From Anaerolineales bacterium (GTDB taxonomy: Bacteria; Chloroflexota; Anaerolineae; Anaerolineales; DRMV01), in contig JALVVL010000039.1 in the NCBI GenBank assembly GCA_027023425.1, forward strand, positions 1-64,000: a DNA stretch of 64,000 nucleotides. The letters run 5' to 3'. Position 1 is the first letter of the stretch. Each line of letters opens with the position of its first letter. Shown here piece by piece: positions 8,243-15,680 of this stretch. Under the pieces are notes generated by a model. The model had not been told where the DNA came from and did not search any database. It saw only the letters and a program-made list of their open reading frames with translations. The position numbers were made by a program, and so were the translations under genes.

Positions 8243-9253
8243 TTAGTAAACCACTTTGTCGGAGGTGATGCGGCCGCGGAACACCCAATAACTCCACGCC
8301 ACATACACCAATACGATGGGCACGAGGATGAGCGCTACAATGGTCATCACCTTCAGGGTGTAGGGCGAGGAAGAAGCGTTGTAGATGGTAAGGCTGTATT
8401 TCGGGTCAATGGTAGAAGGCATCACATTGGGGTAAAGCGAGGCGAAAAAGCCGGCCGTCACGCCCAAAATGGTGAGGCCACCGGCCCAAAAGGCCTTGCC
8501 CATTTCGCCCTTCTTGATGAAGTAGCCATCCACCAGCAGCGCCACGACTGCGATCGCGAGGAATACTGCCGCAATGCCGAAATACTGGGAGTGGGTGAAG
8601 ACTTCAGGGTAAGAATACACCAAGAAAATCACCGCCATCACTAAGGTGGCAACCCACATATTCCAAGCGATTTTCTTGGCTTGCTTTTCAAGTTTGTCGG
8701 TGAGTTTGAGCGAGAGGTAGGTCGCGCCGTGCATCATAAAGAGCACGACAAAGGTGATGCCGCCGACCAAAGCATAGGGGTTGAGCAGGTAGAAAAAGCC
8801 GCCCACATAGTTGCCGTTGGCGTCAATCGGCACACCGCGCACCACGTTGGCAATTGCTACGCCCCAAAGGAGAGCAGGCAGGAGGCTGCCGAGCCAAATC
8901 AGCCAGTCCCACGTGGCGCGCCAGCCGGGGCTTTCTTCCTTGCTGCGGAATTCAAAGCCGACGCCGCGGAAGATGAGCGCCAGCAAAATCAGCACCAGCG
9001 GAATGTAGAAGCCGCTGAACATTGTCGCATACCACTTGGGGAAGGAAGCGAACAGCGCGCCGCCGGCAGTGATCATCCATACCTCGTTCCCATCCCAGAA
9101 TGGGCCGATGGTGTTGATGATGGCGCGGCGCTCATCATCGGTTTTGCCCAAGAAGGGGAGCAAAATGCCCACACCGTAGTCAAACCCTTCAAGGAAGAAG
9201 AAACCGATGAACAACACGGTAATCAGGATAAACCACAAGGTGTTGAGATCCAT
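8243..9253 (-). CDS. cydB: Cytochrome bd ubiquinol oxidase subunit II
   Basis: 336 residues, eight to nine hydrophobic helices. The N-terminal segment FFFLEGFDYGVGILLPFLG and GPFWDGNEVWMITAGGALFASFPKWYA are diagnostic for CydB. It forms the membrane oxidase with CydA and helps hold haems b595/d. Its ATG at 9253 lies about 35 bp downstream of the cydA stop, preceded by AGGAGG, so the two are cotranscribed. Confidence 0.97.
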   Translation of the reverse strand: MDLNTLWFILITVLFIGFFFLEGFDYGVGILLPFLGKTDDERRAIINTIGPFWDGNEVWMITAGGALFASFPKWYATMFSGFYIPLVLILLALIFRGVGFEFRSKEESPGWRATWDWLIWLGSLLPALLWGVAIANVVRGVPIDANGNYVGGFFYLLNPYALVGGITFVVLFMMHGATYLSLKLTDKLEKQAKKIAWNMWVATLVMAVIFLVYSYPEVFTHSQYFGIAAVFLAIAVVALLVDGYFIKKGEMGKAFWAGGLTILGVTAGFFASLYPNVMPSTIDPKYSLTIYNASSSPYTLKVMTIVALILVPIVLVYVAWSYWVFRGRITSDKVVY

Positions 9254-9287
9254 GGCTAAACCTCCTAATAAAACGGAGCCGCGCGGG

Positions 9288-10652
9288 TTAGTCTGCCGCG
9301 GCGGGGGCTTGAGCCGGGGCTTCTTTCACATGCTTCACCACCAACTTTACGCCGTAGTAGGTGAGCACAATGTAAACGATGCCCAGACTGAGCAGCGAGA
9401 ACAGTACATGACCACCGCTGACAACACTGGTGGGTGAGAGCCCCTGTTCAGTTTTTAGCAGGCCGTACACCACCCACGGCTGGCGTCCGGCCTCGGCCAT
9501 GATCCAGCCGGTAGTTACGGCAATGTAAGGTAGCAGAATTGACCACACCAGCCATTTAGCAAAGCCCGGCTTTTCCGCCAGTGAAATTCCTTTGCTGTTC
9601 AGGTACCACAGGTACAGCAACAGCGCCAGCATCAAGAAGCCCGCATACACCATCAGGCGGAACGACCAGTATGTGAGCCACACGACCGGGATGTAATTGC
9701 CGGGGCCGTATTTCTTTTCCATCTTTTGTTGGACTTCGTCAATGCCTTCAACTTTGCTGGTGAAGTCGTTGTAGGAAAGGAAACTGAGGAACCTCGGGAT
9801 TTTGATTTCAAGCGAGTTGCTGTGGGTGCTGTCATTGGGGATGGCGAACAGCGAGAAATCGGCCGGTTGTTCGGAGTGCCATAGTGCCTCGGCAGCCGCC
9901 ATCTTGGTGGGTTGTTCGCGCACTAAGAATTGGCCTTGGAAGTGCCCAACTGTGATGACCAGAATCACGCCTATGAGGCCGTAAATGGTTGCCCATCGCA
10001 CTGACATGTCCAGCATTTCTTTGCTGCCGCGCTTGATGAGGAACATGTAAGCGCTGAGGCCGATGACCACAAACGCGGCAGTGCTCATGCCGGCAAAGAA
10101 CACATGGGGAAATTGATAGAGTACGTTCGGGTTGGTGGCGACCTTGCCGAAGTCGGTCATTACCACATGGTCGCCAACTAACTTGTAGCCCGTGGGGTGT
10201 TGCATGAACGAGTTAGCAATCAAAATCCAGATTGCCGAAAGGTTGGAGCCAATGGCGGTGAGCCACAGCACCGCAGCGTGCACTTTGGGGGAGAGTTTAT
10301 CCCAACCGAATACCCACACGCCGATGAAAGTGGACTCCAGATAGAACGCCAAAAGGGCTTCAATTGCCAGAGGCGCACCGAAAATGTCACCCATGAAGCG
10401 GGCGTAGTTTGCCCAGTTCAGGCCGAACTGGAATTCTTGCACGATACCCGAAACTACGCCCAGAGCAAAGTTGATGAGGAACACTTTGCTCCAAAACTTC
10501 ACGGCATCTCGGTACACCTCTTTGCCGGTCTTCACATAGGCCGTTTCCATGATGGCGAGGAACACGGAAATGCCTAATGTGAGCGGCACAAAGAAGAAGT
10601 GGATGACCGTGAGGATGGCGAATTGCCATCGGGCCAAGGCGAGAGGGTTCAT
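9288..10652 (-). CDS. cydA: Cytochrome bd ubiquinol oxidase subunit I
   Basis: 454 residues. The first helix holds the haem-ligand histidine in LTVIHFFFVPLTLG. Other CydA signatures are EFQFGLNWANYARFMGDIFGAPLA (20-residue core), ITVGHFQGQF and the GRQPW motif (AEAGRQPWVVYGLLKT). The enzyme oxidises quinol and reduces O2 to water with high O2 affinity at the cytoplasmic membrane. Start ATG 10652 is set by AGGAGG six bases upstream; the upstream frame extension through the intergenic hairpins is rejected. It shares orientation with the Rrf2-type regulator 116 bp upstream, the likely controller. Confidence 0.97.
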   Translation of the reverse strand: MNPLALARWQFAILTVIHFFFVPLTLGISVFLAIMETAYVKTGKEVYRDAVKFWSKVFLINFALGVVSGIVQEFQFGLNWANYARFMGDIFGAPLAIEALLAFYLESTFIGVWVFGWDKLSPKVHAAVLWLTAIGSNLSAIWILIANSFMQHPTGYKLVGDHVVMTDFGKVATNPNVLYQFPHVFFAGMSTAAFVVIGLSAYMFLIKRGSKEMLDMSVRWATIYGLIGVILVITVGHFQGQFLVREQPTKMAAAEALWHSEQPADFSLFAIPNDSTHSNSLEIKIPRFLSFLSYNDFTSKVEGIDEVQQKMEKKYGPGNYIPVVWLTYWSFRLMVYAGFLMLALLLYLWYLNSKGISLAEKPGFAKWLVWSILLPYIAVTTGWIMAEAGRQPWVVYGLLKTEQGLSPTSVVSGGHVLFSLLSLGIVYIVLTYYGVKLVVKHVKEAPAQAPAAAD

Positions 10653-10680
10653 TTGAGACCTCCTAACAAGACCGGGATTT

Positions 10681-10761
10681 GGGCGCGTGGCGCCCCAAAC
10701 TGAAGATGTGGGAAAAATGGATAATACTGCCACCACGGCAACGGCGCGCCTTTGCGCGCCG
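10681..10761 (-). promoter_or_regulatory. cydA leader with two GC hairpins
   Basis: GGGCGC-CAC-GCGCCC (around 10681-10696) and CGGCGCG...CGCGCCG (10742-10761) flank a TATTAT -10-like element (10726-10721). Neither hairpin has a T-run. They could be an Rrf2-regulated region or a partial terminator between rrf2 and cydA. The promoter lacks a recognisable -35, as expected if it needs an activator. Confidence 0.35.
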
Positions 10762-10768
10762 AAATGCC

Positions 10769-11212
10769 CTACTTGGTTGTTAGAACGGGTTGTGCTCTTG
10801 ATGCAAGAGTTTCCCTTGCTAATTGCCCGATGCTTACGCTGCGGAGCTCTTTTCTGATGACGGCGCGCAGCCTTGCCCAGCGTTTCCTCACTGGGCAATC
10901 GTGGCTCAGCGGGCAAAAATCTGGGTCGTCAATGCAAGGCGAAATTTCTATGGGTTCTTCACAGGCTTCAACGACGTCTAACAGAGTGATGCTGTCGGCG
11001 TCTTTGGCGAGTTCAAGCCCGCCTTTGGCCCCCCGCCGTGAGCGCACCAAGCCGGCGCGCGATAGATCTGCTACAATCCGCTTTACAAAGGCCAACGGTA
11101 TGAGCATTTCATCAGCAGTTTCTTGCATAGAACGTTTGCCTTCCCCTTGGTGAGTGGCTAAACTCACCAATACCCTTACGGCATAATCGGTACGCCTGCT
11201 GATTCTTAACAT
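10769..11212 (-). CDS. Rrf2-family regulator with Fe-S-type cysteines
   Basis: 147 residues. The winged helix (RISRRTDYAVRVLVSLAT at the N-terminus, MQETADEMLIPLAFVKRI, wing RRGAKGGLELAK) is typical of Rrf2/IscR/NsrR. Cysteines 93, 100 and 106 form C-x6-C-x5-C, matching the [Fe-S] cluster ligands of sensor-type members. Members with this cluster sense O2, NO or Fe-S status. Its position directly upstream of cydAB suggests control of the bd oxidase by O2 or NO, which is inference. A palindrome overlapping its promoter suggests autoregulation. Confidence 0.9.
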   Translation of the reverse strand: MLRISRRTDYAVRVLVSLATHQGEGKRSMQETADEMLIPLAFVKRIVADLSRAGLVRSRRGAKGGLELAKDADSITLLDVVEACEEPIEISPCIDDPDFCPLSHDCPVRKRWARLRAVIRKELRSVSIGQLARETLASRAQPVLTTK

Positions 11213-11238
11213 GCTTTACCTTCCCGCTTTTGGCCTTT

Positions 11239-11262
11239 GTTGCAACTTAATGTTACTGCAAC
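11239..11262 (-). promoter_or_regulatory. Candidate Rrf2 operator/promoter
   Basis: GTTGCA-N12-TGCAAC is an exact inverted repeat 27-50 bp before the rrf2 start. On the minus strand TTTACA-N18-TAACAT places the -10 inside the palindrome, a layout expected for autorepression. Confidence 0.45.
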
Positions 11263-11289
11263 TGTAATCTTTTTGTAAAGAGTTTGTGA

Positions 11290-11675
11290 GGTATTTGTTG
11301 CTTTTAGATGGTGTAAAAGGCGCCAAGGGGTTAACGCCAAGGGTAACGCAGAGACGCAGAGGAAACAGAGGCGCAGAGGAACGCAGAGGTGCCAAGGACG
11401 CCAAGAGGTTAACGCAGAGGCGCAGAGAAACGCAGAGACGCAAAGAAAAAATTCTGTGTTCTCTGTAAATTTCTGTGTCCTCTGTGGTTTTTCTACCCTG
11501 CCCACAAAGCAACGACCCAACGACCCAACGACCCAACGACTCAACGACTCAACGCCCTAATCCCTCAGTACCTCAATCCCTCTCCCTCTCTGTGTTCTCT
11601 GTAAATTTCTGTGCTTTCTGTGGTTTTCTTTCTCAATCGGTGTAAATCTGTGCCAATCTGTGGATACCTCCCCCC
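11290..11675. repeat. Mosaic intergenic repeat block
   Basis: Contains 'GGCGCCAAGGGGTTAACGCCAAGGG', 'CGCAGAGACGCAGAGGAAACAGAGG', 'TCTGTGTTCTCTGTAAATTTC', a run of 'ACGACCCA' octamer-like units (about 11510-11560) and 'AATCGGTGTAAATCTGTG'. No gene is visible. Short frames through it are repeat translations. Confidence 0.9.
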
Positions 11676-12698
11676 TCAGCGCTCGGCGCATTTAGGCCTG
11701 AGCACGGCCTCAAGCACCGGCCTCATTTCCGGAATCCAGCGTTTGTTTATCGGGTCGTAGAACTTGGTGTCAGAGTTTACTGCAAAGGGGATATGCGCCG
11801 CGTCCAGTTGGCAGGCCACAAAGGTGGCAAATTGCACTTGTTCGGGGATGGAGTAGTGGTTGCCGTGGTTGTAATCGCCGGGCATCCATGCACCGACCCA
11901 GGTGTAAATGCCGGTTTCTTTTTGCCATGCCAGAGCGGCTTCTATCTTTTTTGTGATGAGCGCTTTTTCGGCCGGAGTTCCCACAGTCCATTGCTTTTTG
12001 GGGTTGGTTTTGGAGGGGCCTGCGGCGTAAAAGTGCCATTCGGCCATCAAATAGCCGTTTGCTTGGCTGGGGATGCGGAGTTCGTGTAGCAGTTCTGGGT
12101 CTGAGCGACGCCGCGGGGAGATGAAGATTATGCGCGTCGGGTTGGTTTTTCGGATTTCGGCCACCGCGGCTTCGTATAGCCTGTTCAGCGTCTCGGGTTG
12201 GCGGCTTAGGGCATCGGTCACTTCAATTATGAGGTCAAACGAAAGTTCGGGAGGGGCGTTTTGGTAGTGCTTGGCTACCGTTCCCCACCACCATACCACT
12301 TTTTGGAAGTTCTTTTCGTTAGGGTTCTCTTTGAAATCTTCTGCTTTGTAGGCCAAAACAGGGATTAGGCCGGCGTTGAGCGTGTCAGTTATTACTCTGT
12401 CCAAGTGTTTGAGTAGTTCTGGGCTGGGGTCGTCTTTCACGCGGATGCGAACGTGCGAGAAGCCGATTTGCTTTATGGCTTTCACTTCTTCAGGGGAGTA
12501 AAGAGCCATTCTTTTGGGGAAGTGTACCCAGTCCACGTCCAAGCCTTTTCCGAGCATGCGGGCGTAGCGCGCCGGCGGAATTGCGGTTTGGGTTTGTTTT
12601 GGGGCGGTTGGGCTTGGCTGTGTTTTGCCTTGGCATGACACTGCCAGCAATGTTATTGCCGCCACGGCCGCGATTGCAAATATCTTTTTGAATTTCAT
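11676..12698 (-). CDS. GH5-like (cellulase-fold) lipoprotein, catalytic glutamates not seen
   Basis: 340 residues. Signal peptide with lipobox LAVSC, Pro/Thr-rich linker, then a TIM-barrel-like region similar in order to glycoside hydrolase family 5: GKGLDVDW, FSHVRIRV, GLIPVLAY, DLIIEVTDA, AAVAEIRKTNPTRIIFISP and YTWVGAWMPGDYNHG. GH5 enzymes carry the acid/base Glu in N-E-P after strand 4 and the nucleophile Glu in a G-E-W/F motif at strand 7. Here these positions read VTDA and GAW. It may therefore be a non-catalytic or divergent carbohydrate-binding protein. Start ATG 12698 begins the signal peptide with GGAG upstream; a longer frame is repeat-derived. It stands alone between repeat blocks. 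Confidence 0.75.
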   Translation of the reverse strand: MKFKKIFAIAAVAAITLLAVSCQGKTQPSPTAPKQTQTAIPPARYARMLGKGLDVDWVHFPKRMALYSPEEVKAIKQIGFSHVRIRVKDDPSPELLKHLDRVITDTLNAGLIPVLAYKAEDFKENPNEKNFQKVVWWWGTVAKHYQNAPPELSFDLIIEVTDALSRQPETLNRLYEAAVAEIRKTNPTRIIFISPRRRSDPELLHELRIPSQANGYLMAEWHFYAAGPSKTNPKKQWTVGTPAEKALITKKIEAALAWQKETGIYTWVGAWMPGDYNHGNHYSIPEQVQFATFVACQLDAAHIPFAVNSDTKFYDPINKRWIPEMRPVLEAVLRPKCAER

Positions 12699-12744
12699 CT
12701 TTGTGCTCCAAAAACTGCGCGGCGAGCAATAAGAGAGCGTCAAA

Positions 12745-12818
12745 TTGTCAACCGTCGCAACGACCCAACGACCCAACGACCTAACGACCCAACGACTAAC
12801 GACCTAACGCCTATTTTA
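12745..12818. repeat. 'ACGACCCA' microsatellite-like run
   Basis: Successive CGCAACGACC / CAACGACC / TAACGACC units of about 8-10 bp, imperfect. The same unit type occurs at about 11510-11560, 20480-20530, 26100-26135, 27915-27965, 29515-29550 and 31985-32045. Confidence 0.85.
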
Positions 12819-12823
12819 CAACC

Positions 12824-13618
12824 TCACCCCCCCACGGCCGTGTAATGCCTTAGGCCGTAGCGCCACGCTGCGGCTGCGAGCGCGCCCCATCCCCCTAACG
12901 CAAGCGCACCGGCTGCCAGCCTTGGGAGCGCCGGCCATCCTAACAGCACAGCGGTGGGAAAATTGGCTATCACGAGCACCGGCACCCCAAAAGTGAACAG
13001 CGCCCGCGCCGCGCCTCGGAAAATCCCTTCTGGGTAGCCCGAGAGGTTGAACATTTCCGACAGGAGCGCCGGTAGGGCGTAAATGCGCGTTAGCCAGAAT
13101 GCGAGCGAAACCGCGCTCAGCGTAATTGCAAAGCGCGCGGCTATCCCCACGGCTAAGAGCATTCCAAACCACAGCCATTGCGCCGGTGTGGGGTGTAAGT
13201 TCAGCGCTCGCATGGCGTACCATCCCAATGCTAAGGGGAGCAGGAGGGCGGGCGCGTCGTATGGCCGCATTCGGCTCACGGCCACGTTGAACAGTGGCGA
13301 GATTGGTTTTGTCAGCACGCCGTCCAGTTTGCCCTGCCATATCAGGTTTGGAATGCGCCCGATTCCTCCGCCTACGGACATGCGGTAAAGTTGTTGCGCC
13401 AGTTCGTTGACGGCGATGAGCAGCCACACCTGCCCGCGCTTCCAGCCGCCGATGCTCGGCACGTGCAGGAACAAAGTTTCAAAAAAGACCAAAGCCGTGC
13501 CCAGCCACAAGGCTTGACCGAGCAAGCGCACCCACGCGTTGCCGCGAAAGATGCTCTCCCTGCCGAGCGATATTTTCAACCATTGCAGCCAAATGTGCAG
13601 GTAGCGCTTGATTTGCAT
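12824..13618 (-). CDS. ABC-2 type exporter permease (second subunit)
   Basis: 264 residues with about six hydrophobic helices; starts MQIKRYLHIWLQWLKISL. It resembles the COG3694/COG4587 permeases that pair with a COG4586 ATPase. Start ATG 13618 is chosen because GGAGGG precedes it and the preceding gene stops only 2 bp upstream. A longer frame running from 14218 is antisense-like shadow of the first permease. It is the last gene of the exporter operon; the substrate is unknown. Confidence 0.85.
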   Translation of the reverse strand: MQIKRYLHIWLQWLKISLGRESIFRGNAWVRLLGQALWLGTALVFFETLFLHVPSIGGWKRGQVWLLIAVNELAQQLYRMSVGGGIGRIPNLIWQGKLDGVLTKPISPLFNVAVSRMRPYDAPALLLPLALGWYAMRALNLHPTPAQWLWFGMLLAVGIAARFAITLSAVSLAFWLTRIYALPALLSEMFNLSGYPEGIFRGAARALFTFGVPVLVIANFPTAVLLGWPALPRLAAGALALGGWGALAAAAWRYGLRHYTAVGG

Positions 13619-13620
13619 TT

Positions 13621-14421
13621 TTACCCTCCTACGGCTCGGAAGCGCCGCAATCCCATCCGCCATATCCATGCGTTCAACGCCCACAGCGCGGCAATCCACG
13701 CCGCTTGCTCGGCCAAACCCGCCGCGATGGCTTTGCCGCCCACCATTCCCAAATACACTTGCGCGGGGAAGAAGAGTATTTTGGCAAAAGGGAGCATTTC
13801 TAACGCCGCGGCTATTGGTTTTGGGAACAACGAAAGCGGTAAAACTGCCCCGGCCGCAAGTGGGATTACATAATCGGCGATGAGCGCCACGCCATCGGTT
13901 TCCTCCAGCCAAAACGCGCTGAGGCTCAGCAGGAAGGTGAGTTGGTATCCTAACACCATGCTTAGGAGCGCGCTTGCTCCAAAGCCCAGCCACGCGAGCG
14001 CCGAGGGCGGCCAAGCCCAACTTTGGCCTATGCTCAGGGCAAACGGCGCTACGACGCCCAATCCGATAATGCCGTATGGCAGTTTGCTGCCGAGAATTAC
14101 GGCGAAATGGTAGAGGCCGTAGTTCTGCGGGCGGAGGAGGTGGAAGACCAAATCGCCCTCGCGGATTTCGGAGGTTATGTCCCACCAAACTGTCGGCGCG
14201 GCGATTTCGTATAGCCACCTTGTAACTATGAAGTAAGTGAGAACCTCGCCGCGCCCCATCCCTGCGATTTTTTCGCCAGCGCCAACCACCTTATCCCACA
14301 GCAAGAGCATAGCAATTAGCGGCACGGCGCCCACCACGAAACTCAAGATGTGGTTCAGGCGGTAAGAAGCGGCTTCGCGCACCGCCAGCCAAGTTACCAA
14401 CGCATATTTACGCCAGTGCAT
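13621..14421 (-). CDS. ABC-2 type exporter permease (first subunit, DUF990-like)
   Basis: 266 residues with about six helices. The segment EIREGDLVFHLLRPQNYGLYHFAVILG is typical of the ABC-2 permeases that accompany COG4586 ATPases. Start ATG 14421 (MHWRKYALVTWLAVREA) has GGAGGGG five bases upstream; it overlaps the 3' end of the ATPase gene by 14 bp, indicating translational coupling. A further upstream ATG at 14445 lacks a ribosome site. Confidence 0.87.
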   Translation of the reverse strand: MHWRKYALVTWLAVREAASYRLNHILSFVVGAVPLIAMLLLWDKVVGAGEKIAGMGRGEVLTYFIVTRWLYEIAAPTVWWDITSEIREGDLVFHLLRPQNYGLYHFAVILGSKLPYGIIGLGVVAPFALSIGQSWAWPPSALAWLGFGASALLSMVLGYQLTFLLSLSAFWLEETDGVALIADYVIPLAAGAVLPLSLFPKPIAAALEMLPFAKILFFPAQVYLGMVGGKAIAAGLAEQAAWIAALWALNAWIWRMGLRRFRAVGG

Positions 14422-15409
14422 TTTCCCCTCCGGCTTGCTTTTCAAAGAAGCGGCGCATTATGTCCTCCAGCGCTGGCTCGCGCACCGTCAAGTCTTCAAT
14501 TTCGCACTGTGCCGTGAGCGCTTGCAACAGGCGAGGGACTTCGGCGCGCGGCACTTGCCAGCGCCGCCTTAGGCCGTCTGCCCCCACCAGCCAGTTTTGC
14601 CCGGGCAGGTCGCACCGAGTGGGGGAGTGGCCTTTCAGGGTGGCGGTAATTTCGCGCATCGGAGAATAGCGCTTTTTCAATTCGCTCAGACTGCCGTCGT
14701 ACTTGATTTGCCCTTCATCCAGCAAAATGACCCGGTCGCAAATTTCTTCCACATCCCGCATGTAGTGGCTTGCCATGAGCAGGGTTATTCCTTCTTCCTT
14801 TGTGTAAGCGCGCAACAGCGACCGGATTTCGTGCTGTGCCATCACGTCCAGCCCCAGCGTCGGCTCATCCAAAAACACCACCTGCGGGCGATGTAGGAAC
14901 GCCGCTATCAGTTCCATTTTCATCCGTTCGCCTAAAGAAAGGTTGCGGATGGGAGTGGTGAGCAGGTTGCCCACCCTAAAGCGTTCTGCCAGTTCGTTTA
15001 CCCGTTTTTGGAAATCGCTTTGGGGAATTTCATACATTTCTTGGAGCAAGTGGAACAAATCCATTGCGGGAAGGTCCCACCAAAGTTGGCCTTTGCGCCC
15101 CATCACAAGGGCGATGCGCTTTTTGAATTGAGCACGTCCTTCCCACGGGGTGAAGCCCAGCACTTTGACCTCGCCCGAATCGGGGAAAAGCACGCCCGCG
15201 AGGATCTTGAGGGTGGTGGTTTTGCCCGCGCCGTTTGGGCCCAAATAGCCCACGGCTTCACCGGCTTGAAGGGTGAAGGAAACGTTTTTCAAGGCGTGGA
15301 CTGTGCGGTAGCGCGGCGCAACTAAATGGCGCAAGGTCGCTTTTATCCCCGGCGAGCGCAACGGAGAGCGGTAGGTTTTGTTGAGGTTGTGAACCGAAAT
15401 TGTTGGCAT
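14408..15409 (-). CDS. ABC exporter ATPase (COG4586 type)
   Basis: 333 residues. Walker A GPNGAGKTTTLKI, Q-loop VMGRKGQLWWDL (a tryptophan-rich Q-loop region characteristic of the COG4586 group), signature LSLGERMKMEL, Walker B VVFLDEPTLGLD and switch His in MASHYMRD. An accessory C-terminal domain follows residue ~240. Start ATG 15409 has GGAGG nine bases upstream. It heads the three-gene exporter operon (12824-15409). The leader upstream carries a promoter, a short ORF and a terminator. Substrate unknown; related systems are often linked to antibiotics, peptides or lipids. Confidence 0.92.
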   Translation of the reverse strand: MPTISVHNLNKTYRSPLRSPGIKATLRHLVAPRYRTVHALKNVSFTLQAGEAVGYLGPNGAGKTTTLKILAGVLFPDSGEVKVLGFTPWEGRAQFKKRIALVMGRKGQLWWDLPAMDLFHLLQEMYEIPQSDFQKRVNELAERFRVGNLLTTPIRNLSLGERMKMELIAAFLHRPQVVFLDEPTLGLDVMAQHEIRSLLRAYTKEEGITLLMASHYMRDVEEICDRVILLDEGQIKYDGSLSELKKRYSPMREITATLKGHSPTRCDLPGQNWLVGADGLRRRWQVPRAEVPRLLQALTAQCEIEDLTVREPALEDIMRRFFEKQAGGENALA

Positions 15410-15431
15410 GGCTTTATCCTCCGCGGGGTGT

Positions 15432-15467
15432 TTAAATCAAAAGCGCCCTCCTTAGAAGCGAGGGCGC
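15432..15467 (-). terminator. Leader terminator (candidate attenuator) of the exporter operon
   Basis: GCGCCCTC (15467-15460) pairs with GAGGGCGC (15450-15443), followed by TTTTGATTT. It lies only ~35 bp before the ATPase ATG and downstream of a promoter and short ORF. Its 3' arm, GGAGGGC, is also complementary to GCCCTCC inside the leader ORF (15553-15547), so an alternative antiterminator fold is possible. Confidence 0.7.
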
Positions 15468-15508
15468 CCGTTTGGCGTTAGTAGGGATGCAGAAATGGCA
15501 ATAGAGAA

Positions 15509-15565
15509 TCAGAGTTTCATCTTTTCACTTTCCCAAACGGACGCATGGAGGGCTTGGTAGGTCAT
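15509..15565 (-). CDS. Leader peptide ORF, 18 codons
   Basis: ATG at 15565 with AGGA seven bases upstream encodes MTYQALHASVWESEKMKL and ends in TGA at 15511-15509. It sits about 30 bp after a consensus -10 and about 42 bp before the terminator stem. I recognise no known leader peptide in it. Its value as a gene rests on the arrangement promoter / SD-ATG / stop / terminator / exporter; position and base pairing suggest translation-dependent attenuation. Confidence 0.5.
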   Translation of the reverse strand: MTYQALHASVWESEKMKL

Positions 15566-15594
15566 TGTTTTTCCTGTATCAGGGGGGTGGTGAA

Positions 15595-15623
15595 ATGATA
15601 ACTGAAATAATGAAAGCGGTCAA
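15595..15623 (-). promoter_or_regulatory. Promoter of the exporter leader
   Basis: TTGACC (15623-15618) - 17 bp - TATCAT (15600-15595), about 30 bp before the leader ORF and 185 bp before the ATPase. Confidence 0.75.
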
Positions 15624-15627
15624 GATT

Positions 15628-15663
15628 CCGTAGCGGGGCTAAGCGCGCTCTGCCCCGCTACGG
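15628..15663 (-). terminator. Hairpin after pstS
   Basis: CCGTAGCGGGG pairs perfectly with CCCCGCTACGG (11 bp). It starts 18 bp after the pstS stop. There is no U-run, so termination would be inefficient or factor-assisted. Confidence 0.5.
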
Positions 15664-15680
15664 CGTTTATGTTTGCTGGC

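Noticed and set aside
12824-14218. A single 464-residue protein covering both exporter permeases
   Set aside because: The upstream half is the first permease read in the wrong frame; the real second permease starts at 13618 with its own ribosome site.
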